From positions 1 through 16,101 of the forward strand of contig JAGYLB010000079.1 in the NCBI GenBank assembly GCA_018401055.1: DNA of 16,101 nucleotides, in the 5' to 3' direction. Origin of the DNA: Roseicyclus sp. Lineage in GTDB: Bacteria > Pseudomonadota > Alphaproteobacteria > Rhodobacterales > Rhodobacteraceae. A model generated the notes under the pieces. The model was not told the origin of the DNA, made no database searches, and was given only the letters and a program-made list of their open reading frames with translations. Below are positions 7,100 to 15,822 of this stretch, piece after piece; positions within the stretch are counted from its first letter, which is position 1, and the number at the start of each line of letters is the position of its first letter. The position numbers were made by a program, and so were the translations under genes.

Positions 7100-7236
7100 T
7101 GGCCTTTCCTCCCTCAGCCGTGATGCCACCCGGTCTGCGCCGCGGCGACTCGCCCTCAAACAGGTCACACAGGCACGCTTGGCACAACCCCGGGCGGTCC
7201 CTGAGTATTGTCAGCAAATTGTAACCAACTCGTTTC

Positions 7237-7249
7237 CAGCATGATGCTG
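7237..7249. promoter_or_regulatory. Palindrome between divergent genes
   Basis: CAGCAT and ATGCTG arms flank a single G in the gap between the amino-acid dehydrogenase and the TadG-like operon. A perfect 6+1+6 palindrome there could be an operator, but no regulator gene lies nearby. A second short palindrome, TTGACCGTCAA, is at 7267-7277. Confidence 0.25.
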
Positions 7250-7290
7250 CCCCAATTTTGCCGCGCTTGACCGTCAAAGAGACCTCTGGA

Positions 7291-7310
7291 GTGACGTGTC
7301 CCTGCGTCAC
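7291..7310. promoter_or_regulatory. Inverted repeat before the TadG-like gene
   Basis: GTGACG and CGTCAC are separated by 8 bases. The element covers the alternative GTG start at 7296 and lies about 30 bases before the preferred ATG at 7341. It could be an operator near the transcription start or a leader hairpin. The match is exact but short. Confidence 0.25.
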
Positions 7311-7340
7311 GCAGTGAATTTCAACGGTTGGAGTGCACCC

Positions 7341-8993
7341 ATGCGCCACCATGATGCGAACAGTGTCGCGACAGACGGGGTCTTGCGGATCGCGCGGCGC
7401 TTGCCGCGTCGGTTCATGTTCCGCGAGGACGGGTCGACGACAATCTTCGCGACGGTCGTTTTCGTGCTGATGATCGGCATCGGCGGCATCGCCATCGACA
7501 TCATGCGGTTCGAGACCCAGCGCGTGCAGTTGCAATACACGCTGGACCGCGCGGTTCTGGCCGCCGCATCCCTGTCGCAAACGCTCGATCCGGAAGAAGT
7601 GGTGCAAAGCTATTTCGAGACCGCCGGTCTGGAAGGCTACCGTCTGCGTGTTGACGTGGAGGATGGCATCAACTTCCGCCGTGTCGAAGCCCGCGCCGAG
7701 ATGGAGCTTCAGACGCTGTTCATGAGCATCTTCGGCCAGCCGATGCTGACCTCGCCCGCCGCCGGGGCCGCCGAGGAGCGGGTGCGCAACATCGAGGTGT
7801 CGCTGGTATTGGACGTGTCGGGTTCGATGGGCGGGTCGAACCGGATGACCAACCTGCGACCCGCGGCGCGCAGTTTCGTGACTTCGGTGCTCGAGGCCAA
7901 CAACAACCCCCTTGGCGAGCAGCTCGTGTCGGTCTCCATCGTGCCCTATGACCATACGGTCAACATGGGCACAACGTTGTCTTCTGTATTCTCGCTGACG
8001 GGTGAACACACCCATTCGCGCTGCGCACGGTTCCAAGCCGCCGATTACACCTTTGCGGGCATCAACCCCACCGTGCCGCTCCAGCGGATGGCCGATATCG
8101 ACGTCGACACCAACAACTTCTCGAACCCAGCCCCACGGCCGGCCTGCCACCGCGACAATACCGCGGCCGTCATTCCGTGGTCCAACAACGAGACGCAGCT
8201 GCACAATCTGATCGACAGTCTGGACCCCAATGGCTGGACCGCGATCGACCAGGGCATGCGCTGGGCCGTCGCCCTGCTGGACCCGGCCGCGCGTCCGGCG
8301 CTCTCGGGCCTTGTGTCCAACGGCACGGTGCACGCCGATTTCGACGGCCGCCCGGCAGCCTATCTGGACCCCGAGACGATGAAGATCATCGTCTTGATGA
8401 CGGATGGCGAAAACACGCGCCAATGGGACGTCCACGAGCAGTTCCGCAGCGGCCCAAGCCCGTTCTGGCGCAACCCGGCGGACGGGCGCTGGTCGGTGTT
8501 CTATCCCCAGTGGAACCTGTTCTGGCATGAAAGCCGGGACCGGTGGCGCACCACGCCGGACGGCGGAGCCAATGCCGTGCGCCTCGATTATGCCGACGTC
8601 TGGCACCACATATCGGTTCGGGCGCTGCGGGCTCGCATGTTCCATTCCCATGCATGGCAGCGCCACGAGGGGACCACGTCCAGCGTCAACAACTGGCGCC
8701 AAGCCACAGTGCAGGCGATGCAACAGCAATTCAACTACTGGAACGTCGTGAACCAGTATTCCGGCGACAACGGCGTGGTCGGGGATGAGCGTCTGCGCGA
8801 CATCTGCAACGTGGCCCATGCGCAAGGCATCACGGTCTTTTCGATCGCCTTCGAGGCACCGTGGCGCGGCCAGCAGGTGATGCGGCACTGCGCCTCGTCG
8901 GATGCCCACTACTACGACGTCGACGGCATCGACATCTCGAATGCCTTCGCCTCGATCGCGCGCACCATCAACCAGCTGCGGCTGATCCAGTGA
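7341..8993 (+). CDS. TadG-like pseudopilin with von Willebrand factor A domain
   Basis: A 550-residue TadE/TadG-type protein. TadG-like proteins are membrane-anchored, with most of the chain outside the inner membrane, and belong to tight-adherence (Flp) pilus systems. Residues 33-53 form the N-terminal membrane helix after FREDGSTTIFA. The vWA domain follows, with MIDAS residues DVSGS (Asp158-Ser162), Thr300 in NGWTAIDQG and Asp355 in LMTDGEN, so metal binding looks intact. A tryptophan-rich stretch at about 361-470 interrupts the end of the domain. The ATG at 7341 has GGAG at 7-base spacing; a GTG at 7296 with its own GGAG would add 15 residues. First gene of a three-gene operon. No Tad ATPase, secretin or prepilin peptidase gene is in the window. 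Confidence 0.82.
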   Translation: MRHHDANSVATDGVLRIARRLPRRFMFREDGSTTIFATVVFVLMIGIGGIAIDIMRFETQRVQLQYTLDRAVLAAASLSQTLDPEEVVQSYFETAGLEGYRLRVDVEDGINFRRVEARAEMELQTLFMSIFGQPMLTSPAAGAAEERVRNIEVSLVLDVSGSMGGSNRMTNLRPAARSFVTSVLEANNNPLGEQLVSVSIVPYDHTVNMGTTLSSVFSLTGEHTHSRCARFQAADYTFAGINPTVPLQRMADIDVDTNNFSNPAPRPACHRDNTAAVIPWSNNETQLHNLIDSLDPNGWTAIDQGMRWAVALLDPAARPALSGLVSNGTVHADFDGRPAAYLDPETMKIIVLMTDGENTRQWDVHEQFRSGPSPFWRNPADGRWSVFYPQWNLFWHESRDRWRTTPDGGANAVRLDYADVWHHISVRALRARMFHSHAWQRHEGTTSSVNNWRQATVQAMQQQFNYWNVVNQYSGDNGVVGDERLRDICNVAHAQGITVFSIAFEAPWRGQQVMRHCASSDAHYYDVDGIDISNAFASIARTINQLRLIQ

Positions 8994-9005
8994 CAAGGTC
9001 CTGAC

Positions 9006-9542
9006 ATGCCCGGACTGCTTCGCCATATCCGCGCCTACCTGCACGACGAGCGGGCGACCGCCACGATGGAATTCGTGATCATGTTCCCCGTGGTGATCAC
9101 CCTCTTCATCGCCGTGTTCGAGACCGGGATGATCCTGTCGCGTCAGGTGCTTTTGGAGCGCTCGCTGGACGAGGCGGTGCGGATCTTGCGGCTGGCCAAC
9201 GGCCTGACCTTGACGGCGGACGACATCGAAGACGCGATCTGCGAGAACACGCGCTCGATCCCCAACTGCGAAACTGCACTGGTAGTCGACTTGCGGCTGA
9301 TCAACCGCTCGACCTATGTCATCCCGACGCCCGACGTCGTCTGCGTGAACCGCAATGACATCACCATCGAGCCCAGCAACCTGTTTCAGCAGGGGCAGGA
9401 CAACGATCTGGTCCTGATCCGGACCTGCGCCATCATTGACCGCATCCTGCCGTTTTCCGGGTTCGGCCTGAATCTTGTGCGCGATGACACGGGCGGTCTG
9501 CACATCGTGGCAGCCTCGGTCTTCGTGAACGAGCCGAATTGA
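9006..9542 (+). CDS. TadE-like pseudopilin
   Basis: A 178-residue TadE-family protein. The N-terminus carries a short basic/acidic lead (HDERATATME) and then one membrane helix at about 23-44. Glu22 just before the helix is in the place of the conserved pilin glutamate. The remaining 130 residues lie outside the membrane and contain four cysteines (in AICEN, PNCET, VVCVN, RTCAI) that could form disulfides. It starts 12 bases after the TadG-like gene with AAGG upstream, so it is co-transcribed. TadE-type proteins are cleaved pseudopilins needed for Flp pilus assembly in known systems. Role here is by family only. Confidence 0.8.
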   Translation: MPGLLRHIRAYLHDERATATMEFVIMFPVVITLFIAVFETGMILSRQVLLERSLDEAVRILRLANGLTLTADDIEDAICENTRSIPNCETALVVDLRLINRSTYVIPTPDVVCVNRNDITIEPSNLFQQGQDNDLVLIRTCAIIDRILPFSGFGLNLVRDDTGGLHIVAASVFVNEPN

Positions 9543-9553
9543 GGAGCTAGAGC

Positions 9554-10117
9554 ATGTTGACCCGTCAGATCCGCCGCTTCTGGAAGGATGACAGCGCCGC
9601 CGTCGCGATGGAGACTGTGCTCATCACCCCGGTGCTGGTCTGGACCTTCATCGCAAGTTTTGTCTTTTTCGACGCCTTCCGCACCTACAACAGCTCGATC
9701 AAGGCGACCTATGCGGTGGCCGACATCGTCTCGCGCCAGACCAACATGGTCTATGGTTATGATATCGAAGGAATGGCACAGATCTTCGACCATCTCGTGC
9801 GCAACAATGGCGACGCGCGGCTGCGCGTGACGCAGATCTTCTATGACGGGGTCAACGACCAACATACCGTAGACTGGTCCTATGCCACCAATGGCGAAGC
9901 GCGGCTTTTCACCTCGAACATGGTCGACATCGAGGAACTGCTACCCGTGATGGCCCATGCGGAGCGCGTCATTCTGGTGCAATCCTTCATCCCGTATCAG
10001 CCGATCTTCAATTCGGGCCTCGACGTTATCACCTTCCGGAATTTCACCGTCACGCGCCCGCGCTATGCCGGACAGGTGCCGTTCGACGGATCGCAGACGG
10101 CTTTCCCCTCGAGCTAG
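9554..10117 (+). CDS. TadE/TadG-like pseudopilin
   Basis: A 187-residue protein of the same design as its upstream neighbour: lead sequence WKDDSAAVAMETVL, glutamate at residue 20, one membrane helix at about 21-43, then a soluble domain. It shares little other sequence with the 9006 protein, so it is a distinct minor pseudopilin, not a recent copy. The ATG at 9554 follows GAGGAG at about 8 bases, 11 bases after the preceding stop. Last gene of the operon. After its stop, bases 10118-10224 hold only a weak possible hairpin (arms 10141-10148 and 10173-10180, one G-T pair, 24-base loop). Confidence 0.8.
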   Translation: MLTRQIRRFWKDDSAAVAMETVLITPVLVWTFIASFVFFDAFRTYNSSIKATYAVADIVSRQTNMVYGYDIEGMAQIFDHLVRNNGDARLRVTQIFYDGVNDQHTVDWSYATNGEARLFTSNMVDIEELLPVMAHAERVILVQSFIPYQPIFNSGLDVITFRNFTVTRPRYAGQVPFDGSQTAFPSS

Positions 10118-10224
10118 GCCAGATGTTCCGTCGCGCCTGACCTCTGCGGTGTCGCGCGCGGGCTTTCCTTTGCGCAGGGGCCATCCGATAGTGGCGGGGG
10201 CATTGGGCCGCGTCGGGAACACGC

Positions 10225-11477
10225 ATGCGCTATTCAGGCTGGCAGGTGCTGGCACAAGGGATCACGGGCAATCGCGGCTGGCGCCCGGCATGGCGCGATC
10301 CGGCGCCCAGGGACAGTTACGACATCGTCATCATCGGCGGCGGCGGCCATGGCTTGTCGACCGCGCATTATCTGGCGAAAGAGCATGGGCTGACCAATGT
10401 TGCCGTGCTCGAAAAGGGCTATCTGGGCGGCGGCAGCGTTGGGCGAAACACCACCATCGTGCGCGCCAACTACCTTCTGGACGGCAATTCCCAGTTCTAT
10501 TCCCATTCCCTCAAGCTGTGGGAGGGGCTGGAGGCCGACCTCAACTACAACGTGATGCATTCGCAGCGCGGTTTGATCAACCTGTTCCATTCCGACGGCC
10601 AGCGCGACGCCTTCGTGCGGCGCGGCAACATGATGATCAATCAGGGCGACGACGCGATCTTGCTCGACCGCGAAGGGTGTCGCAAGCTGCTGCCCTATCT
10701 GGACTACGAGCAGACGCGCTTTCCGATCTATGGCGGGCTTTACCACCCGCGCGGCGGCACGGCGCGGCATGATGCCGTGGCGTGGGGTTATGCGCGCGCC
10801 GCCGACCAGCGGGGTGTCGACCTGATCCAGAATTGCGAGGTCACGGGGCTAGACATTGAGGGCGGGCGCGTCACCGGCGTTCAGACCACGCGCGGGGCGA
10901 TCCGAGCGAAAAAGGTCGCCATCGTGGTGGCGGGCCGGTCGAGCCAGGTGGGCGCCATGGCGGGCCTGCGCCTGCCGATTGAGTCCCATGTGTTGCAGGC
11001 CTTCGTGACCGAGGGGCTGAAGCCGGTGATCGACCACGTCATCAGCTACGGCATGGGCCATTTCTACATCAGCCAGTCCGACAAGGGCGGGCTGGTCTTT
11101 GGCGGGGACCTCGATTTCTACGCCAGCTACGCGGCGCGCGGGAACCTGCCCATGGCCGAACATGTGGCCGAGGCGGGGATGACGCTTATGCCCATGATCG
11201 GGCGGGCACGGATGCTGCGCAGCTGGGGCGGGATCATGGACATGTCGCCCGACGGCTCGCCCATCATCGACAAGGCGCCCATCGACGGCCTCTATCTGAA
11301 TTGCGGCTGGTGCTATGGCGGGTTCAAGGCCGTTCCCGGCTCGGGGCATACCTTTGCCCATCTGATTGCCACAGACCGACCGCACCTGCCGCTGCCGCCT
11401 ATCGGCTTGACCGCTTCGCCACGGGCCGCGGCCTGATGGATGAAGAAGGCACCGGCAGCCAGCACAACCTGCATTGA
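10225..11477 (+). CDS. soxB: Sarcosine oxidase beta subunit, 3' frameshift
   Basis: Catalytic flavin subunit of heterotetrameric sarcosine oxidase, which demethylates sarcosine to glycine. FAD motif VIIGGGGHGLSTA lies at 35-47. His182 in GGTARHDAVAWGY is in the conserved segment of the covalently FMN-linked histidine. GYLGGGSVGRNTT and CGWCYGGFKAVPGSG also match the family. The open frame stops at 11434-11436 (403 residues), ending in an unrelated ASPRAAA. One missing C near 11398 would restore YRLDRFATGRGLMDEEG and HNLH, stopping at 11475-11477, giving about 417 residues, the usual SoxB length. It is 108 bases downstream of the Tad genes with a weak ribosome site. The N-terminal third departs from typical SoxB (AAIYEKA-type segment replaced by SQFYSHS), suggesting a divergent paralogue. 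Confidence 0.9.
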
Positions 11478-11487
11478 GGCGCGCAAG

Positions 11488-11754
11488 ATGCTGATCCCCT
11501 GCCCCGTCTGCGGCCCGCGCGACAGCCGCGAGTTCACCTGCAAGGGGCACGCAGTGACGCTGGCCCGCCCGCAGGCCGACGCGCCGCCCGAGGCCTGGGA
11601 TGCCTACCTGCACCTGCGCGACAACCCGGCCGGTCCCACGCGCGAGTTGTGGCACCACAACGCGGGCTGCACGGCTTGGCTGGTGGTGGAACGCAACACC
11701 GTCACCCATGCCGTCACCGGCGCGCGCCTTGCCGGGGAGGTCGCCGCAAGATGA
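11488..11754 (+). CDS. soxD: Sarcosine oxidase delta subunit
   Basis: An 88-residue zinc-binding subunit of heterotetrameric sarcosine oxidase. The zinc ligands known from characterised delta subunits are visible with the right spacing: Cys5 and Cys8 in IPCPVCGPR, and His57 and Cys61 in WHHNAGCTAW. Length is in the normal range. The ATG is 11 bases after the restored soxB stop, with GAGG upstream. Its TGA overlaps the soxA ATG (ATGA at 11751-11754), so the two are probably translationally coupled. The frame is intact. Confidence 0.92.
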   Translation: MLIPCPVCGPRDSREFTCKGHAVTLARPQADAPPEAWDAYLHLRDNPAGPTRELWHHNAGCTAWLVVERNTVTHAVTGARLAGEVAAR

Positions 11755-14718
11755 GGATCGACACGAACTGGCGCGGCGATCCGGCGGAAAGAATCGTCTT
11801 CACCTTCAACGGTCAGCCGGTCGAGGGCTACAAGGGCGATACGGTCGCCGCGGCCCTGCTGGCGAAAGGCATCCGGCTGGTCGGGCGGTCATTCAAGTAT
11901 CACCGGCCGCGCGGCATCTTCACCGCCGGGTCAGAGGAACCCAACGCGCTTGTCACCATCGGTTCGGGTTCGGATCAGAGGCCCAACGTCCGGGCCACCC
12001 TGCAAGAAATCCACGACGGTCTCGAGGTGCGGAGCCAGAACCACGTCGGCCCGCTGCAGCGCGATCTGCTGGCGGTCAATGACCTGCTGCACCCGTTTCT
12101 GGGCGCGGGGTTCTACTACAAGACCTTCATGTGGCCCCGCAGCTTCTGGGAAAGGGTCTATGAGCCGGTGATCCGGCGCGCGGCCGGTCTGGGCGCGTTG
12201 TCGCGTGACCATGGGGGGGACGGGTCTGAAAAAGCCTTTGCCCATTGCGACGTGCTGGTGATCGGCGCAGGCATCACCGGCATCATGGCAGCCTTCGTTG
12301 CCGCGCGGGCCGGGGCCGATGTGCTGCTGGTCGATGAAAACATGACCCTGCACAACCGGCACCGGCACATCGACGACCCTATTCGGGACGCACAGGGCAT
12401 CACCCATTTCTCGCCCGAGGATTTCGCCTTTTTCCATCTGAACGCGCTTCAGGCGATGCCAAACGTCCGGATCATGACCCGCACGACGGTAACCGGCATC
12501 CATGACGGTGGCAGCTATGGCGCGCTGGAACGCACCGGCTTGCATCTGCCGCGCGATGCGCACCCCGACCTCCCGCGTGAGACGTTCTGGCGGATACGGG
12601 CACAACAGGCGGTTCTCGCGACCGGTGCGCTCGAACGGCCCATCGCCTTTCCCAACAATGACCGGCCCGGCGTCATGATGCTGTCGGCCTTCATGCGCTA
12701 CGCTGACAGCTTCGGTGTTCTGTGCGGACGCAAGCCCAGCTTTTTCGTCACCAATGACGACGCGCACCGGGTCATCGCCGGTCTGATCGGGCGACCGGAA
12801 ATCGCCCGGGCCATGCGGCGCTGCACGGTGATCGACCCACGCCCCGACGCGCGCGCGGAGGGGACTACGCCTTGATCGCAGGCGGCGAGGTCATCGACAC
12901 GCGCGGACGCCACAGCCTGCGCGAGATCACCGTGCGACGGGGCGGGTCGGAGACGCGGGTCGAGACCGACCTGCTTGCGCTGTCGGGCGGCTGGAACCCG
13001 ACGCTGCACCTGACCTGCCATCTGGGCGCGCGCCCGGTCTGGAACGCACAGGCCGCCATGTTCGTGCCTGCGCCCGATGCGGTGCCGGGGCTGCACCCGG
13101 CAGGGGCGTGCAACGGCACACTGTCCACCGGTGGCTGCCTGCGCGAAGGACATGCCGCCGCCCTACGCGCCATCGCGGCGCTTGGTCTTACCGATCCCGC
13201 CGTGCCCGTGCCGCAGGCCGGAGACGATGCGGGTGACGGGATAGCGTTGTGGCAAGTCGAGGCGCGGGGCCGTGCTTGGCTCGACCTGGCCAATGACGTG
13301 ACCACCAAGGACGTCGCGCAATCCGCGCAAGAGGGTTTCACCTCGGTCGAGCACATGAAGCGCTACACCACGCAAGGCATGGCGCCCGATCAGGGCAAGT
13401 CCTCCAACATCGGGGCCTTGGCGATCCTGGCCGACGCGACCGGGCGCAGCATTTCCGCGACCGGCACGACGACCTATCGCCCGCCGTTTGTGCCGCTGAC
13501 CCTGGGCGCGCTTGGTGCGGGTGGCGAGGGGCACGGCTTTGCCCCCGAACGCAAGATGACAAGCCATGCCGCCACCGTGGCGCGCGGTGCCCCGATGATC
13601 GAGGCAGGGCTGTGGTATCGCCCGTCCTATTTCCCCGCCCCGGGCGAGACGACATGGCAACAAGCCTGCGACCGTGAGGTGCGGATGGTGCGCGAGGCTG
13701 TCGGCATCGTCGATGTCTCGACCTTGGGCAAGATCGACATTCAGGGGCCGGATGCGGGGGCGTTTCTGGACTTCGTCTATACGAATACCTTCTCCACCCT
13801 TCCCGTCGGTCGCATCCGCTATGGCCTTATGCTGCGCGAGGACGGGCATGTGATGGATGACGGCACCACCGCGCGACTGGGGGCGCATCACTATGTGATG
13901 ACCACCACCACCGCCGCCGCCGGTCAGGTGATGGCCCATCTGGAGCTTGTGGCCCAAGGGCTGCGGCCCGATCTGGATGTGCGGCTGATCTCGGTCACGG
14001 AACATTGGGCGCAGATGTCGGTCGCGGGGCCTTTGGCGCGCAGGCTGCTCAACAGTATCGTCGATGCGCCCCAAGAGGCTTCGGATTTTCCCTTCATGGC
14101 CTGCGGCGCGGTGCGGGTGCATGGGGTTTCGGGGCGGCTGTTCCGGGTCTCATTCTCGGGGAGGAGGCCTATGAGATCGCGGTGCCCGCGCGCCACGGCG
14201 ATGCGCTTTACCGCGATCTGTTGGCGCGGGCCGAGGCGCTGGGGGGCGGGGCCTACGGGCTTGAGGCGCTGAACGTGTTGCGGTTGGAAAAGGGGTTCCT
14301 GACCCATGCCGAGATGCATGGCCGTGTCACGGCCTTTGACCTTGGCTTGCAAGGCATGATGTCCCCGAAAAAGGATTTCATCGGCAAGGCTGCCGCCGCG
14401 CGCCCCGGCCTGCTGGAGGAGCGGCGCGAGCGTCTGGTAGGGCTGAAGCCTGTCGCGGCCGGCGGCACCCTGACGGCGGGGGCGCGGCTTTTCACGACAG
14501 GGGATGCGCATACGCGCGCACATGACCAGGGCTATGTCACCTCGGTCGGGGCCTCGCCCACGCTGGGGCACATGATCGGGCTGGGGTTCCTCCGCCACGG
14601 GCCGGAGCGGATCGGCGAAACCGTCATGCTCGTCGACCACCTGCGCGGCATCAAGACGCCGTGCGAGGTCTGCTCCCCGGTCTTCTTCGACCAAGACGGA
14701 GGGCGCGCGCGTGGCTGA
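11751..14718 (+). pseudogene. soxA: Sarcosine oxidase alpha subunit, two frameshifts
   Basis: Large subunit of heterotetrameric sarcosine oxidase, about 989 residues after correction, near family length. Domain order: an N-terminal ferredoxin-like region (VFTFNGQPVEGYKGDTVAAA), a nucleotide-binding fold with VLVIGAGITGIMAA (about 168-181), a second Rossmann region around VLATGALERP, and a C-terminal GcvT-like tetrahydrofolate domain (LWYRPSYFPAPGE onward) that takes up the methyl carbon. The frame from 11751 stops at 12873-12875. One missing G in the G-run at 12860-12863 restores DARAEGDYALIAGGEV. A second missing G in the run at 14158-14161 restores VSFSGEEAYEIAVPARHG. Protein similarity continues without a gap across both, so these look like single-base errors or very recent mutations. 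As written, the protein is cut at about 375 residues. Confidence 0.88.
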
Positions 14719-15265
14719 GTTGGTCGCCAGATCCCCCGCCCATGGCCTTGTGCCGGTGGACACGGCGGGCGCGCCTGACCGAGGCGCCGCTGGCCCCGAT
14801 CTGGTCCATCGCGCCTTACCGAGGCAAAACGGCCGCGGTGTCCGATGCCTTGAACACGGCCCACGGCCTGTCCTTTCCCGCGCCGGGCACCTTGCACGAG
14901 GGCAAAGGCGTCCGGATCGCATGGAGCGGGCTGGATCAGGCATTCCTCATGGGCGCGGAACCCGCGCAGGGGCTGTCGGTGGACGCGGCGGTGAGCGATC
15001 AATCCGACGGCTGGGCGCATCTGATCCTTGAGGGGTCGGCCGCCCGCGCGGTGCTGGCGCGGCTGGTGCCCATCAACTTCGCACCCGATGCCTGCCCGCC
15101 GGGATCGGCGCGGCGGACGCTTCTGGGCCATATGACGCGCTGATCCTGCACCCCGGCGGAGATCGGTTCGAGATGCTGGTCTTTCGTTCGATGGCGGAAA
15201 CGGCAGTGCACGAGATCGCGCAGGCAATGACCGCCGTTGCGGCCCGGGCCGCGATCGGGAACTAA
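14711..15265 (+). pseudogene. soxG: Sarcosine oxidase gamma subunit, two frameshifts
   Basis: Gamma subunit of heterotetrameric sarcosine oxidase, about 184 residues if corrected. GTG at 14711 has GGAGGG 6 bases upstream and overlaps the soxA stop by 8 bases. The first segment reads AELVARSPAHGLVPV. Between about 14765 and 14775 the family sequence moves to another frame (LTEAPLAPIWSIAPYRGKT, then GVRIAWSGLDQAFLMGA and AVSDQSDGWAHLILEG). Near 15135 a missing G in ATGACGCGCTG returns it to the first frame, giving ALILHPGGDRFEMLVFRSM and the stop at 15263-15265. The stop overlaps that of the convergent gene by two bases. The strong conservation in both frames points to local errors or fresh indels. 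Confidence 0.85.
15239..15252. repeat. 14-base GC palindrome near overlapping stops
   Basis: GCGGCCCGGGCCGC is perfectly self-complementary and lies 10 bases before the overlapping stop codons of soxG and the opposing gene. It could fold as a 5-bp stem with a CCGG loop. It may serve as an end-of-transcription structure like the hairpins at the other convergent junctions, but it is inside soxG coding sequence and short. Confidence 0.3.
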
Positions 15266-15672
15266 AGCCCCTCGTGAGGCCGGACGCCACGGATGCGCAT
15301 CGCGTGGTCGATCATGATGAACATGTCATTGGCCAGATCGGGGCGGTCATAGCGGGGGTCGCCCACGCGGCCCGCCCATGTGCGGTGGGCATTGCGCAAC
15401 TGGGTGTCGGTGCGTTCGGTCGGATCGAGATAGGTCTGAAAGCGCGAGCGCACCTGAAGAGGTGTGAACTGCCGGATCTCGCGCCCCATCATCTGCGTTC
15501 ATCGCCTCTTCGACGGGATCATTGCGCACCGGGGCTGCCTCGGGCGCGGGGGCGGCCACAAACAAGAAAACGGCCATCACCGCCGCGACCACAAGGGCCA
15601 CGCCGGCATGAACACCGCCTCGACGCGCGCGGCACCCGAATCCCGTCCGAGAAATCGCTGTAGGTCCTGCAT
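15262..15672 (-). pseudogene. Hypothetical membrane protein, frameshifted
   Basis: Likely a 136-residue protein. The ATG at 15672 reads MQDLQRFLGRDSGAARVEAVF and would soon hit a stop. Adding one G in CATGCCGG near 15608 gives MAGVALVVAAVMAVFLFVA, a clean membrane helix, followed by a Pro/Ala linker and NDPVEEAMN. Near 15500 the frame moves back to MMGREIRQFTPLQVRSRFQ and continues to DPTERTDTQLRNAHRTW and MIDHAMRIRGVRPHEGL, stop at 15262-15264. So it is a single-pass protein with a soluble C-terminal half. The stop (TAG) overlaps the soxG TAA on the other strand. Its start is divergent from dnaG across 150 bases. I know no function for it. Confidence 0.6.
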
Positions 15673-15822
15673 GATCACGATGTGCCACCCCTGAATGTCG
15701 AAACAATGACGGGAAACTTGGGCAGGATTGGGACGACATCGCGAACAGCCTTGGGCGTTTCATCCCCAGCCTTTCGCCGACCGCATCTGGACAGGCCGGG
15801 GTTGGCAGCCGATATTGCCAGC

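Noticed and set aside
5750..7123. 457-codon plus-strand open frame
   Set aside because: Antisense shadow of the intact amino-acid dehydrogenase in GC-rich DNA.
6702..9503. 933-codon minus-strand open frame
   Set aside because: It spans the antisense of the Tad-like genes and an out-of-frame part of the dehydrogenase; no family motif, only GC-driven openness.
13163..14122. 319-codon minus-strand open frame inside soxA
   Set aside because: Antisense of the conserved tetrahydrofolate-domain region; composition is His/Arg/Gly-rich.
12872..14272. A separate gene starting at 12872
   Set aside because: It continues the soxA protein without a gap after one missing G, so it is not an independent gene.
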